Below, piece by piece: positions 22,550 to 33,969 of a stretch of 64,000 nt of DNA (position 1 is its first letter; each line of letters opens with the position of its first letter). The notes under the pieces were generated by a model. The model worked only from the letters and a program-made list of their open reading frames with translations, did no database searches and had not been told where the DNA came from. The position numbers were made by a program, and so were the translations under genes. Location of the stretch: contig OY725503.1 of NCBI GenBank assembly GCA_963281255.1, positions 1,736,001 through 1,800,000 on the forward strand, in the 5' to 3' direction. This DNA is from Aphrocallistes beatrix. Lineage: Eukaryota; Porifera; Hexactinellida; Sceptrulophora; Aphrocallistidae.

Positions 22550-23749
22550 GTGTACTACTATTTATATAAATATGCTGTTGGTAGCAGTTCAGTGTTGCCA
22601 GATGAGTTGTTCAAAATGTTAATGCCACATACCTTCAAATATTCATTCCAAGTTCATGCCATACAGCATTAAATGTTCATGCAGTTCTTGCCAAACTCAA
22701 ATGTTTATGCCATGTTCATGTCAAATCAAAGAAGTATTTTTCATGTTCATACCCAAAGTAAAAAGTTCATGCCAAGTTCGTCTCGAGTTCCTTGATAATC
22801 CTTTGGGCACAACTTAACAAAAATTAAGTGAAATATATTAGGTTTGTCATAAATATTAAAATATAATATTGGAAAAGTACTGAAAACATATCCTACATAA
22901 TTACTTGTTATCTTCTAGGATGTAATACAATATAATGCAAAATAATTACATAGAGATACTGTCATAAGCATAACACAGGCCAGGAATATCTTAAAATGTC
23001 AATGGGTGTCCCAAATGGGATTTGTAGCTCAAAATTAGAAGTTCGGTATCTGGAAAATTAAGCCATGCTCAATGGCTTAAAAGTACAAATATAATTTTTT
23101 CTTTGTTCAGTTCAACTTTTTCCTTCAAAAACCTTTAGTTAGCAATCTAATTTAAAGGAATAAGTACCCTGTAGGTTTGACTATGCAATTTTGAAACCAG
23201 TAGTAAATAGGAATATATTATTGAACATCTCAAATATGATTATACACATGATCGACTATTAGTAGCAAGAGGGATAGCACTGCACTAACAGATGCATCCT
23301 CAGTGCTTCTGTTCATAAAGGTTTTGCAAGGGTGTAGGATCGGATTATACCTCCAAATATAATGGATCAGAAAAAGTGTGAGTAAAGCAAGAATCAGACC
23401 AGAGGCCTAAATCACAAAGTCACAAATCTCTTACACTCAACATTCCCAAAGAATATAACTTGTCAACAAATTAAGAGTAATCTAAATCCCTCTAATGGTG
23501 GTGTCTAATAACTAGTGAAGTAACCAGATTATTTCATTGTCTCAACAATCGAATATCTAGCTAGTCAGAAATTGCTCCAAAGAATAAAATAGACGAATGA
23601 AAAAATGGCTATTTTTACTTTTTAGATACTTCGTTTTTAGCCTTTTGAATAGAAAAAGTACTTGTATATATTCAATGTAATGAATTTGAAACTAATTGTG
23701 AATAAATTATGAAATAACAAGCAAAAAATTAAAGAGAAAAAGACTTAAC
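22550..23749. other. Non-coding sequence with irregular GTTCATGCC repeats
   Basis: 22615-22790 holds about ten irregular copies of a short motif around GTTCATGCCAA(G/A). The rest is AT-rich without recognisable content. If the JIP gene continues, this is the start of its next intron. Confidence 0.5.
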
Positions 23750-23981
23750 CTGTATCGAATATTCCTCCTTATCTGTAACTTCATCAATAATTTTGACAGT
23801 ATTACTAATTCCAGCCCAAAGCTTTCCTTCAAGGGACAACAAACAAAGGACTGGGAAATCTCTCCTCTGACCCAAAAGAACTGATCGATGATTATCCCAA
23901 TCCCAATCTCCAGAGGCAGTACGACAAAAAATCTCAACAGTGCCATTCGTTAATGCTGAATAGACACGCCCGGAAGAATAT
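23750..23981 (-). CDS. MAPK8IP3/SPAG9: JIP3/JIP4 homolog, second propeller exon (3'-most exon found)
   Basis: 232-nt exon, acceptor ACTTTAG, donor GTTAAG. One base completes the Gln codon from the exon ending at 32647, then 77 codons follow. The junction reads SITDIQ-YSSGRVYSALTNGT and aligns with the family's SILSIVHVKGRVLVALADGT. The block GDWDWDNHRSVLLGQ matches DGQWDLSNYHLLDLG, and GKLWAGISNTVKII matches DKVWCGYRNKIYVV. The exon ends in phase 0. The expected last part of the propeller (family motif HPR.ESQVRQLAW and onward) is not seen in the 23.7 kb to the left, so the 3' end is either beyond the window or in exons too short to recognise. A different frame of this stretch is also open and should not be annotated. 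Confidence 0.88.
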
Positions 23982-24439
23982 CTAAAGTATTATATTAATG
24001 AAGAAAGCATAAGAAATCTTCTCAGATAAATAAATTATATTCAAAACTAAAAGTTGAATAATCATGAAATAGCTAAATAAATATATATATATACAGTATG
24101 TATTAGGCTATAACGGTGTGTTATAAAAATATATCAAAGGGAAATTAAGCACAAATAAAAAAGATAAAATCAAGAGGTTCAATAAAGAGAAATCGAAAAA
24201 AGGAGAGATATTCAATTTTAAAATAAATAGATAAGCAACAGTGAATAAATATATCACGATGTATATAAATGCATTTAACTAATTTAATCAAATTAATTGC
24301 ATTCCTATGTATAATATCAGATTCGTAGATAGAAGAAAAATATTACTCAGGTAATTTCGTGCAATATTTGGATGAACGTGAAACAACGAAGTGTGCCATT
24401 ACTTTTGGAACACTTTGTTTTTCACGTACATCGTATACA

Positions 24440-24762
24440 CGTATTAAAATATTTTTGACTTGCTTGTTTGTTTGGATGTTTGTTCGAATTGATTGAAGAA
24501 TTGCATGAAGGTGACAAATGATGAGTCTATGATTGTTCGAAGATTTAAGCAAAATTTTCAAACCTCTGCAAAAAACGGAAAACAATTTTAAAACATTTTC
24601 AATACAGTATATATGGCTTCACTCTCACGATGGAAATCATTGTACGACAATAGACTGTCATTGTTATTAATACATCAAAGCGATAACTTAGTTTTTCAAT
24701 AAAAAAAGTGTATATTTTCACACCTTTATGTACATATTTCCTAACCATTTACTGAATTTTTA
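24440..24762 (+). repeat. R1-related fragment
   Basis: Contains GTATTAAAATATTTTTGACTT, GTTCGAATTGATTGAAGAATTG and CAATACAGTATATATGGC, colinear with the divergent R1 subfamily copy at 25174-26205. The open frame on the opposite strand (24343-24585) is not a gene: neighbouring JIP exons splice over it. Confidence 0.55.
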
Positions 24763-25173
24763 CATGGAAAGTTGCTACATTCCAGCGTTGCTATGGAAAC
24801 GTATTTGGTTAGTAACTTTCAAACTGCAAAAACTAAGCATTCAAATTTTACCCTATTTGATAGCCAATAGGTTACTTCATATTAAGCGATTGCATAATTT
24901 TTATGTCTAAATTCAATAGTCTTCGAGTTACTAGACAATTTATCATAATGGTCACATTTTGCAATTTATCGAATAACTGGTAAACCATAGAATTTAGGGT
25001 AGAAATCATACCATCGTTTAATAGAAAGTAGTATATTGAATATTCAAGATATGACTCGAATTGACCAAAATACGTTCCCATAGCAACGCTGGAAAGTAGC
25101 AACATTCATTGAAAAAGCCAAATTTTTGGCACTAATAATTCATTTACAGTTCAGTTCTAGGTCGAAAAATCTT

Positions 25174-26205
25174 ATATATTAAAATGCTAGGATTTTTGTG
25201 TATGTGTGTTTGTCCGAATTGATTGAAGAATTGGAAAGTCGTAGAGATGTGAAAATTAGCATGTAGGTGTCAAATGATATGACTACGATTAAGTTCTAAG
25301 ATCTAAGCGGAATTTTCACATCTCTGCAAAAAAAATGTAAAACAAATTTTCACGCCTTTTCTATACAAAATATATGATTGCACTATCGCAATGGAAATCA
25401 TTGTACGGCACTACAATATATTGTCTTTGTTAATAATACTTCAAAGCCACAACTTAAGTTTGATATCTTAAATGTATCATAACGTATAGCAATAAAAAAG
25501 ATCATGTGGATATTTTCACACCTTTATATATATATTTTCACAACTTTTGACGAATTTTGACATTTTTGCTAGAGACTAGCTTCCAACGGGTGACATGGGG
25601 TTTTCAGGGGTGTAGATTTCGAATATCATACTTTCAGATCTATACGATAAATTATTTGTTTACTTTTGTTTACAATAGGTACATAAATTAAACAAATCTC
25701 AAAATTATGTTAGAAACTTGCTTTCAACTGTTGACATGGGGTTTTCAGGGGTGTATATTTCGAACATGATATTTTCGAGTAAATATGATACACGTAGTTA
25801 ATTTGTTTACTTTTGTTTACAATAGGTACATAAAGTAAACAAATCTCAAAATTATGTTAGAAATTTTTTTGGTTAAATTCCAGCACTAATTTGTTTGCAA
25901 AGTAGAGATTTTAAATATCAAATTTAGTATATCGTGAGATTTTTGTAGAACTTGCGAAATTGTGTCTCATAAAATACTCATGACGGAATTATGACATTAT
26001 TTTACCTTTTTTAAGGTCAGAATATTCAGTTTTTCAAGTTTGAATTTATTTAAAGAATTTGAACTTTAAGTGCCTAATAACATAGCCCCAATGATGAGTC
26101 ACCATCATATTATTACGTTATCGGAGTCCTAGGTGCCTAAAATGGGCTTCCGTAGACACCAAGTATCCGCTAGCCGCGCAGCGCAAGCATGCGAAGCGCG
26201 CTTGT
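25174..26205 (+). mobile_element. Long divergent R1 subfamily copy
   Basis: Starts TATTAAAATGCTAGGATTTT, has CGAATTGATTGAAGAATTGG and ends TAGCCGCGCAGCGC...GAAGCGCGCTTGT like other R1 copies. It is about twice as long, with an extra middle containing a tandem duplication. The CRE/AP-1 part is degraded. Confidence 0.65.
25567..25862 (+). repeat. Tandem duplication of about 145 bp
   Basis: Two consecutive copies share GACATGGGGTTTTCAGGGGT, TTTGTTTACTTTTGTTTACA and ATAGGTACATAAA...AAACAAATCTCAAAATTATG. They lie inside the divergent R1 copy and are about 90 percent identical by eye. Confidence 0.75.
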
Positions 26206-26484
26206 ATTATATTAAAAAACTCAGAAGTGTCCTTAAACCTGCTCTAAAAATGACAAAATTCATTACACATATAGCTTATTGCGCTTCCACATGATGACCA
26301 ATTTAAAATTTTAGTAACGGATTCGGGTACTTTGATACCATATTTATACATGCTTGCAATACATTCTTAAGCTCTGGTTTATGATCTATTGAAGCTCATG
26401 TGTTAGCTCAACCATCTTCTACCGTATCCCTAGTCCAAAATCCACAAGTTACTGTTAGGGTTTTTATGTAGTAGTCTATGCTTA

Positions 26485-27554
26485 TAGTCAAATATTTCTA
26501 AATCAATCATTAATTCCCAATGATTCAAATTGTCAATCACTGCCAACTTGTGCCACATATTATCTCACCATATACCACTATACATGATGGATGATTTACC
26601 CTTGTGCCACTGGTTGATAATTTAAGGTTGAGCAATTTTTAGAAATCTTCAACAATTACTAATTCGATTGTGTAAATTTCGATCTTAAATCATACTCTTA
26701 GTATCTCTTAGAGTTTGAATGCATCTTTTTTCATGAAAAGATCCTATTTAGTATTATTTGTATGAGAAATAGTGTAGTGTACAAGTTTTGTCCGAGTAGT
26801 TTATATACTGGTCACTTGACTGTATTTAAAAGGCAATGGAAATAGAATATATTCGATGAGTCTAGTATTATATTCTTAAGTGGAGAAATTGAATTATGTA
26901 TACGATTGTTATAATAGGAAAATTAAGGAGATCCTATATTCGGCTTAAATATATCAGTTTGAAGTTTCCATTCTGAGCAAATTTTGATTAAAACAGATTT
27001 CTTCACTAAGAATAAATGTTTTCATATTCCAAAGAATATAGCTTTAGCACGGGGGATTAAATTGCTTTTGAGTAGTATACTGCCACTATCGTCCCAAATT
27101 TTAAGGTGAGAATATTTTGAAAAAATCTGTCACTGGCATAATATTTCTTTATAACAAGTTATACTACAGAACACGTTAATTTACCTTCATTTATAAACCT
27201 TTTAATTTTCTTACTCCCGGATTCTATAAATAAAGATCATCAAATTCAATTTCAAGCCATTTTCAATGTGGAGATTCCAATTTGTCTAAAACAACTTATA
27301 CCCAGAGGCGACGAACATTTCGAAATCAAAAGACAATTTAGGGGTTTTAAAGGAGACGGGCTCAGCTTAAATTTTGTAGTGCATTCGTGGCCCATCCAGG
27401 GGGACTCGAGCCCATCAGCCTCCCTGCTTGGGTGCATGTGCTTATACCGATGTATATACATCGAATGTAGTAATCACAATAATTGTCCTATCAGTACAGC
27501 ATACATTGTGCGAATCGAATGGTGATATTCTAAGGAATACGATGTTCAAATCCA
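26485..27554. other. AT-rich non-coding sequence
   Basis: 26520-26640 has an inverted TGTGCCAC-type block like the Tc1-type MITEs. 27290-27460 is less AT-rich and on the minus strand has GGGCTCGAGTCCCC, resembling a Pol III B box, without a convincing A box. Confidence 0.4.
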
Positions 27555-27720
27555 GAATATAATACAATCAATGCAACTTAATGGGGACAACAGCTTAATT
27601 GGGACAAGTTTCCAGGAGCGGAATGGTTCCCTCATATAGAAGCTAATACGTATTTCATCGGTTAATTGGGAACTCCACTTAATCGGGCCAAAATATCTTG
27701 GAACAAAGTGTTTAATTAAA
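27555..27720. repeat. Degenerate pogo-like MITE
   Basis: Shares CAGCTTAATTGGGACAAG, TATAGAAGCTAATACG and TTCATCGGTTAATTGGGA with the MITE at 22196-22365. Its ends are eroded. Confidence 0.6.
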
Positions 27721-28256
27721 TGAATTCAAATATCTTTTAAACAATTTGGTGCTATTATTCCATCTACAAACATGTGATACTCTTATGAATCCAAAGCATT
27801 ATAAAAATATTCGACTTAACAAATAAACTTTTAAATTAATCCATTTTACCGCAGCACAACCTTAGCATCAGACATATATATATAAACATGATATTAAAAT
27901 ATCCAAATCCTTTGGTAAAAAAGTACTGATTGTAGCATCCCTTATTATAAGGTTATAGTTAGCTGTCAAATAGGATCAAATTGAGCTGCAATGATTTTGC
28001 AAGATATAGCCAATTAATGAAAATGTATACTTGAATTTCTCTTGTATGACCATGAGCTTTTAAGGCAATTTTAGCAACTCCAATGATCCTTGGTCACGGA
28101 ACCAAGTTAGTAGATTAAGATTTTCTCATAATAAACCAATTTAAAATTTCTGGAATAAATAAATGTTCAATTGAAAATGTACAATTTTATCGAATAGTTA
28201 AGGCGATTTAGGAGCGATGTTTCTTCTTGCTCGATGGGCATGGCACAGAGATGGTG
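27721..28256. other. AT-rich non-coding sequence
   Basis: Nothing recognisable; it is the flank of the hAT element. Confidence 0.4.
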
Positions 28257-28392
28257 CTGACAGCCAGGAGCGTAGCTAGATATTTTAAATTATTAAGCAC
28301 TCCTCGAAATTGGCGCCCCACTTCCACCTGAAAATAAAATTTTGATAGCTATTTTTTCTGAATGTACTAATCAATTGTTCAATTATAATTGA

Positions 28393-28930
28393 TTAATCAA
28401 ATGCGAGGAGAATGCGGCTATCACTCAGTGGATCAAAGTCGCGTAGAACACGCTCGATATCAACATCAACATTCCGGTGTAGATGCATCAGTGCTAATCC
28501 GGTCAAACGGCTTTGACACATTGTGTTCCGCAAACATGTTTTCAGCCTTTTCAGTGTGCTAAAAGACCGTTCTGCAGTTGCAGTGGATACAGGCATTGTT
28601 GCCAAAAATAGTAAGTGCACTGTAGATGTTTGGGAATGTGTCCTTAGACATACAAACTAGAGTTTCACAAGCAGTTTTTGGTTTATCTTTCTCTGAAATT
28701 GTGCACCACTTACTTCTCCACATTTTCAATTCCTTTTCATCATACTCACAATCTGATCTATAGGCATCGAATATATTTTTCTCTGCAATTTGAGATAGCT
28801 GCGACAAACGGCTTGGAATAAGGTACTGTGCAACAAGGCGTGGTCTCGAATGTATGAGTGGTTCATTCAGTTCTACAATCATATGATCTAGGAAAGGTAA
28901 AAAAGTTCCGAAAATAGTGTTGCTTGGCAT
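28393..28930 (-). pseudogene. hAT transposase, C-terminal part with dimerisation domain
   Basis: Two overlapping frames continue the core: FLDHMIVELNEPLIHSRPRL through ETLVCMSKDTFPNIYSA, then after a one-base shift near 28613 LLFLATMPVSTATAERSFST LKRLKTCLRNTM and LALMHLHRNVDVD, ending LLAFD and a stop. The A/T-ERSFS.LK..K..LR..M block is the hAT C-terminal dimerisation domain. Two frameshifts separate it from the core. Confidence 0.82.
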
Positions 28931-30329
28931 CTAACGATTCAGCGTTCGCTCTATTTCTTTGTCTTTTGGTTAAGCGAGGGGTTTTCTCTTCTACATCGAC
29001 ATTTATTGCCAGTTCTTTTGCTTTATCAAAAAGTGAGCTGAAGTACTCTTCATTCCGAATATCCTCCAAGCACTGGATAATTACTTCTGCATCATCAACA
29101 GCCTTCACCAAGTCTACGTTGACTTTCTGAAGAGCTTTGTGCAAATTAACTGTATATCCGAGAACATCTTCAACAATAAACAGTGAGATAATGAAGTCAA
29201 ATTGCAGTATAGAATTGAGTACACTTGTGGCTTTTGGGTCAAATTCAGAAATGTGTTCCAATGAAGAAACAACCACAACAAACTTCTTTTTCAGGCCCTT
29301 GAGACATCCAGAATGGCTAATCCAACGAGTATCACATGCCAATGGAATTTCTATAGTGTCATTACCATAATCATCAATGAAGTCATGGAGTTCCCTTAGT
29401 TCTTCTTTGTAAATGTTGTGTCGTTTAACAGACGATTTCGTCATTTTAATCGCCTCATTCGCCTTGGTCAAGAAGTTGGAAACACTGGTTATTCTACAAG
29501 AATGGACAATTGCGGTGTTCAACCCATGTGCTTGGCATGCACAATACACGGAATCTGGTAATTGCTTCTGAATCACTGCCTTAACTCCATTAAATTTCCC
29601 ACTCATATTGGAACCCTTGTCATATGCCTGCGCCCTCATGTTTTCCTTCTCCAAATTCCAAGCCAATATTCTCTGAAGAAACAAATTAGCTAACGAGATC
29701 CCTCGTATGTCTTCAGTTTGAACAAATTCCAAAAACATTTCTCTCATCTCAGCATTGGCTGTGATATACCGAACAGAGAGTGATACTTGTTCTATATGGG
29801 AAACATCTGGAGTTTCATCTGCTATAAAACCAAACCATTTTGCCTCACGAACATCAACTAAAATACTTCGCTGAATCTGTTGTCCAATCAACCGGATTAA
29901 TTCATTCTGAATTTGAGGACTGATGTATTGTGCATTCCGAGGTGACCTATTCAAAAAGTTGTTCAAAACGGGATCGCGTTTACGAAGAAGATTCAATATC
30001 GAGTGAAAGTTGCTTATCTCTGATATGTGACCACGTAATGCAATATTTTGTCTCCCACACAGGAGAATTACTTGAACAATTTCGCCAAGAACATGACGGT
30101 TTCTTCTAATTGTTTCTTGGTACGCATTTGTAACACTCTGGTACACAAAATGCTGCTTGCCGGATGCAATGTTAGTAAAGGACACACAACACTGAGAAGC
30201 ATCAACATGATCCCTAGATTCTTGGTGCTTTCTCAACACCGCACCAATGTTAGACCAATCATTAAATGGAGAAGTCATCAAAACACCCTCTTCGTTGGCG
30301 GTGAATATGAAACAAAGAGCGCAAAACAT
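28863..30329 (-). pseudogene. hAT transposase, TTF zinc finger and catalytic core
   Basis: 488 open codons. The N-terminus has the TTF-type zinc finger pattern (FCALCFIF, NDWSNIGAVLRKHQESRDHV). Then come LRGH, WFGFIADETPDVSHIEQVSL (first catalytic Asp), MRAQAYDKGSNMSGKFNGVK (second Asp region), YCACQAHGLNTAIVHS (C..H motif) and LACDTRWISHSGCL (RW). The order is that of zinc-finger MYM/P52rIPK-like hAT transposases. The frame is lost near 28885 by a single-base shift; the following part is at 28930-28559. The enzyme would bind the hAT ends and excise the element. Confidence 0.85.
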
Positions 30330-30332
30330 CCA

Positions 30333-30761
30333 TCAAGTATTTTTGAGTAACGTAACCACTTGTATGTAGACAGAAAATCTAGGCAGAGGAGAAGTATTGA
30401 CACAGCTTGCAGTAGCAGTTTCAATACTCGGTAATTCACTCTCTATCCTCAGACAGCTTTGAGTAGTGTCTAATACAGCTGCAGATGGACAACGCCCTAT
30501 CATTACAGAACATCTGTCAGGAAATTCTTGATCCCCTCCTGGTGATTCTGAGCCCATTCTAGCAAAACCTGCATCTTGTATTGTAGAAGGTTCTTTTCTA
30601 AATAAATATTTATAATAAAAAAGCCCCTCACAGAAGGTCCGGGAGTTTGAAAATTGAAACCTGAGGTGCAAATCTACACATATGTCGGCAGCTTCACAAA
30701 AAGATTCAGACGGATATCTTTTAAACTCAGGTCTGTATACCACTAACGGCCGGTCGGTCAA
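30333..30761 (-). pseudogene. hAT transposase, possible N-terminal region
   Basis: An open frame precedes the main transposase frame and ends two codons from it in another register. It contains FKRYPSESFCEAADICVDLH and a Ser/Pro-rich stretch with no clear domain. It may be a decayed or spliced N-terminal segment. A GC-rich palindromic stretch (GGCCGGTCGGTCAACCGGCC) sits at its start. Confidence 0.4.
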
Positions 30762-30894
30762 CCGGCCGGCCGGACACTAGCACTCATTTGAGAACTTTGC
30801 TACTATATCATTATATTGGATCATAGATCCAATATAATATAGAAGCACACTGAAAACACAAAACGAATGAAATTGTTATTATACAAGTACTTAC

Positions 30895-31012
30895 ATAATA
30901 AATGATAGCATTCGCTGTGATAACTCTCTTTCTTCTTCTACACATCTGGCTTTGGACATCTTGTAATGGTAGCCAGACATCTTTCGCTTCTTTCCACTGT
31001 TTCTCGAGGCAT
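30895..31012 (-). CDS. hAT transposase, putative first exon
   Basis: An ATG at 31012 opens MDASRNSGKKRKMSGYHYKM, a Lys/Arg-rich start typical of ZMYM/P52rIPK-type hAT proteins, and runs 39 codons to a GTAAGT donor at 30894. The acceptor of the next exon is not certain. Confidence 0.5.
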
Positions 31013-31263
31013 CCATTTTATAATTATAGAAGCTAAATATCTAATTTACGAAACTGCTTATAAACTAGTGATCATTAATTACATTTGTCTGTCGAACTCT
31101 GATATAACAAGGAAAATGTATGTGGTTCATTAATTCTACTGAAAAAGACAGGTTCAAAAAATAGAGTTTTGTTGCCATGATTCATATTCTGCGCCCCTAG
31201 CTTCGTAATTTTAGTACGCACGTGCGTACTGTGCGTAATGCTAGCTACGCCACTGCTGACAGC

Positions 31264-32050
31264 AACTTCACAGCAACAGTTGCTGCACATAATAGCTGAT
31301 GAGTGTACTATCCTTCCCTTCAGGACTAGTACTAATATATTATATTCGGATAGCTCAAATAACTCTAGAATTACGATAAAATCTTTAACATGATCTTATA
31401 ATTGTATTCAGACTGTAAATTTAAAATTTCTTAGCTATTACCTCAGGATGCTCAGAAGAAGCTGTTATCATCCAAGGACGTTTTTTTATCTGGAGAGTAA
31501 TGGGTTTTGGAACATCGGGTGATTGAAACAAGATTTGGTCGAATTGTTCCATAATTTGTAGATAGCCAATGCGCAATTTTCAATGATTCTTAATAATGTT
31601 ATTGACAATTCTAGGAGTTAGGTCCTTAGATACAAGATAAAGTAAATGAAAGTCGCATCCAGAATATGAAATATCCCGTCTATCTGATTACATGAGTTCC
31701 TTCATGAGCACCATTTTGCATTCATATCCGTATCAATACCTTTGACTCAAATCCCGTTTTGATTCCTATGTCAATACCCTCTAGATAATCAGAAAGCACT
31801 ATTCTCCGCACTATTCTTCTTCATATCATGGGCCTCATAATGATACACGTCACCATCTGTCACTTCAAGTGAACAAACATCCTTACATTTAATTTGTCAC
31901 AGGTATTTAATTCTTCATTAAATCATTAAATCATAATCCACATCCAGTGATTACCAAGAGGTTTTAAATATGGAGGTTTATAGGAAATCTGATATGAGCC
32001 AAATTATTAATATGTTTTGGAAAATTAAATGGTATAGTACAACAAAAGAA
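31264..32050. other. Intronic sequence with an exon-like stretch
   Basis: On the minus strand, 31560-31440 is open as YLQIMEQFDQILFQSPDV...KKRPWMITASSEHPE followed by GTAATA. Another frame there reads ENCALAIYKLWNNSTKS. It matches nothing I recognise in JIP, whose flanking exons join without it. It could be a TE fragment. Confidence 0.35.
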
Positions 32051-32051
32051 T

Positions 32052-32219
32052 AAGAGGGTACATGGGTGGTGCAGTGGTTAGGGCATTTGAACAACAGACC
32101 TAGGTCACAGGTTATAACTTCGCCCTAATCATTTGCATTTTACTCTCTCGGAGCCTTTGTTTAACTGATCCTCAGCATTTTTGAGCTTGATATCTATACT
32201 TATATCTATATCTATACTT

Positions 32220-32291
<72 letters not shown>

Positions 32292-32301
32292 TACTAATAT
32301 C
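32052..32301 (+). mobile_element. tRNA-derived SINE with (CTA)n tail
   Basis: GGGTGGTGCAGTGGTTAGGG contains a perfect Pol III A box (TGGTGCAGTGG). About 35 bp on is a decayed B box (CAGGTTATAACTTCG, where GGTTCGAATCC is expected). An unrelated body of about 100 bp follows and ends in about 27 CTA units (32217-32291). This architecture is that of a tRNA-related SINE. Target duplication is not clear. Confidence 0.7.
32217..32301. repeat. (CTA)n microsatellite
   Basis: Nearly perfect CTA trinucleotide run forming the SINE tail. Confidence 0.95.
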
Positions 32302-32646
32302 TTCACTTGAAAAATACGCACGCGCCATTTAGTAACAACCAAACTACGTGTTTAGAATATCAGATTTAATAAATTTTATAAAATCTAAGGAAGATAAATT
32401 TTAAAGTCCGTTGCTTTAATTTGAAGGTGGGTCAAATACGTAGTTCTCAAATGAATTCCTAAATTATTTATCAAGATACTCGTATAAAATGGAATGAAAC
32501 GGCGAATAGTCGAGGGACTATGCTACGAACTGTAATTTTTTCCTAAATAATTTTAATGAAAAGTAGAAACAACAAACGGAAAGGGCTAAATGTATTTAAT
32601 ACAAATATTAAAAAACCTAAGATATTAAAACATAAAAATAACTTAC

Positions 32647-33020
32647 TGTATATCAGTTATAGAACTCTGCAATCTGAGTGCATGTAAACATCTGTCCCAA
32701 GCGACTAGCGCGGAATGTATGTAAAGACAACCAGAATCTCCACCCATCCACATTGTTGCTAATTTAGAATTAGGTTTTTCCAAATTAAGAGGGGAGGATG
32801 GACCTGAAAATCCAGGAACAAAAGTAATCGTTAACAAGGGACTAGCACAAACTGGGAATGTATCCAGTATTTCAGTTGAAGCAGAATCGACAACACTAAC
32901 TTTAGTCAAATTCGGAACCCCCCAACAAACCCAAAACAAGGAGGCAGCAGTTGAAGAGTTATAGAGTGAGATGTTTCCCATTACCTCACAGACAGGAGCT
33001 GCACACCAGAGTTTAGCACC
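32647..33020 (-). CDS. MAPK8IP3/SPAG9: JIP3/JIP4 homolog, first WD40-like propeller exon
   Basis: 374-nt exon with acceptor TTCTTCTAG and donor GTAAGT, starting in phase 0 and ending in phase 2. It begins GAKLWCAAPV, matching the family's LKLWCAVGVNL. It continues with a strand resembling TKVSVVDS...ILDTFPVCASPLL (family: SKVTVIDA...VLDSFNVCTSHVL) and ends with ATMWMGGDSGCLYIHSA and WDRCLHALRLQSSITDI (family: PTMWLGAQNGCLYVHSS...WRKCLHSIKLKDSILSI). This is the start of the C-terminal beta-propeller. The long acidic insertion found in vertebrates between these blocks is nearly absent. The Met at 32981 is internal, not a start. Confidence 0.9.
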
Positions 33021-33292
33021 CTAGAAGAAGTGAAAATCACAATATCTGATAATAATTTGGGATAACAGATTAGTGAATACACAAAAATTTTGTATAATTA
33101 AACCATCAGTTCGGTAGTAATTTCCACCTTAAATTGAGATTTTAATAAACATTCAAACGTGCTCGAATTTTAAGCAGTGAGATCTTGTAAAAAACACTCA
33201 GACGGGACGAGAGTGTTCAAACTTGCGTGGATTCACAAGCAAAATGATCTGTTATTGAGCCAAGATGTCATCACTATGATGTTAGCAAAGAA

Positions 33293-33739
33293 TCCTAAAT
33301 ATTAAAACTCGATTAATGTTTATTTGTGGTTCCACTAAGTTCTGAGCTCAGACGAAAATGTCGAATCATGATGGAATTATGACGTCATTGTCACCTTTCT
33401 ATAATTAGAAATTTCAGTTTTTTTACTATAACTCAGTCATTTTAGGTGATAGAAGGCTGAAATTTTAATAGAATTTGTATATTAATACGTATATCTCACT
33501 TATTATACAACTAACATCCAAAAATGATGACTCATCACTCTGTTATGATGTCATTATTACGAATCAAACATTTAAAAACTGACAAATTTGGTGATTTCGA
33601 CCAAAATAGATTATAACAGAAAGACAGAAGTATTTATAGATGTTATCTACCTTAATATTAATCATTCTGCTCAAAGGCGCCTCCGGCTGACACAAAATGT
33701 CCGCCAGCCGCCCAGCACAACCAAGGGAAGCGCCCTAGT
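33293..33739 (+). mobile_element. R1 repeat, copy lacking the ATTGATTG segment
   Basis: Starts TCCTAAATATTAAAACTCG, jumps to GGTTCCACTAAGTTCTGAGC, has ATGACGTCAT and GATGACTCATCACT and ends GGGAAGCGCCCTAGT. The 3' 190 bp and following flank are duplicated at 35193-35820. Confidence 0.75.
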
Positions 33740-33969
33740 TTAAATAATAATCCAGAGTGGGTTTATTCAAGAGGAATGATTTCAATCAAACATTTTTAAC
33801 TCAATGAATACGCAAAACTATGTTCTGCTCAACTGTGGCAAAATTTCTATAGCCGAATTCATAATTCTGGAAATTAATATAGACCCATAAATATGAATTA
33901 TACCTCTGTTTATTACTAAATTCGTCCTTTTATGAATATAATTTACTCATCGTTCTTTGTCCCCGGAAC

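Larger units (their letters stand above)
24763..26484. mobile_element. Family B palindrome, copy 2, split by an R1-type element
   Basis: The left part (CATGGAAAGTTGCTACATTCC to 25173) and right part (26206 to TAGTCTATG at about 26484) are halves of the 1,075-bp palindrome. The outer left arm is missing and replaced by the 24440-24762 fragment. Confidence 0.65.
28265..31255 (-). mobile_element. hAT transposon (ZMYM/P52rIPK-like), nearly complete
   Basis: 2,991 bp. Ends are CAGGAGCGTAGCTAG (left) and the inverse CTAGCTACGCCACTG (right), flanked by the 8-bp duplication CTGACAGC (28257-28264, 31256-31263), which is the hAT signature. It carries one minus-strand transposase gene with only two clear frameshifts, so it is a relatively young insertion. 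Confidence 0.88.

Noticed and set aside
24343-24585. 80-codon minus-strand frame near the JIP exon, considered as an extra exon
   Set aside because: It overlaps an R1-related repeat fragment, and the exons at 32647 and 23981 join in phase with family-level alignment across the junction.
27290-27460. tRNA-like stretch with a GGGCTCGAGTCCCC B-box-like block on the minus strand
   Set aside because: No convincing A box or cloverleaf could be drawn; kept only as a note.
27252-27525. Overlapping 69- and 85-codon frames on opposite strands
   Set aside because: No domain, no splice context and no agreement with JIP.
28924-30350. Plus-strand frames of 68-100 codons
   Set aside because: Antisense shadows of the hAT transposase on the minus strand.
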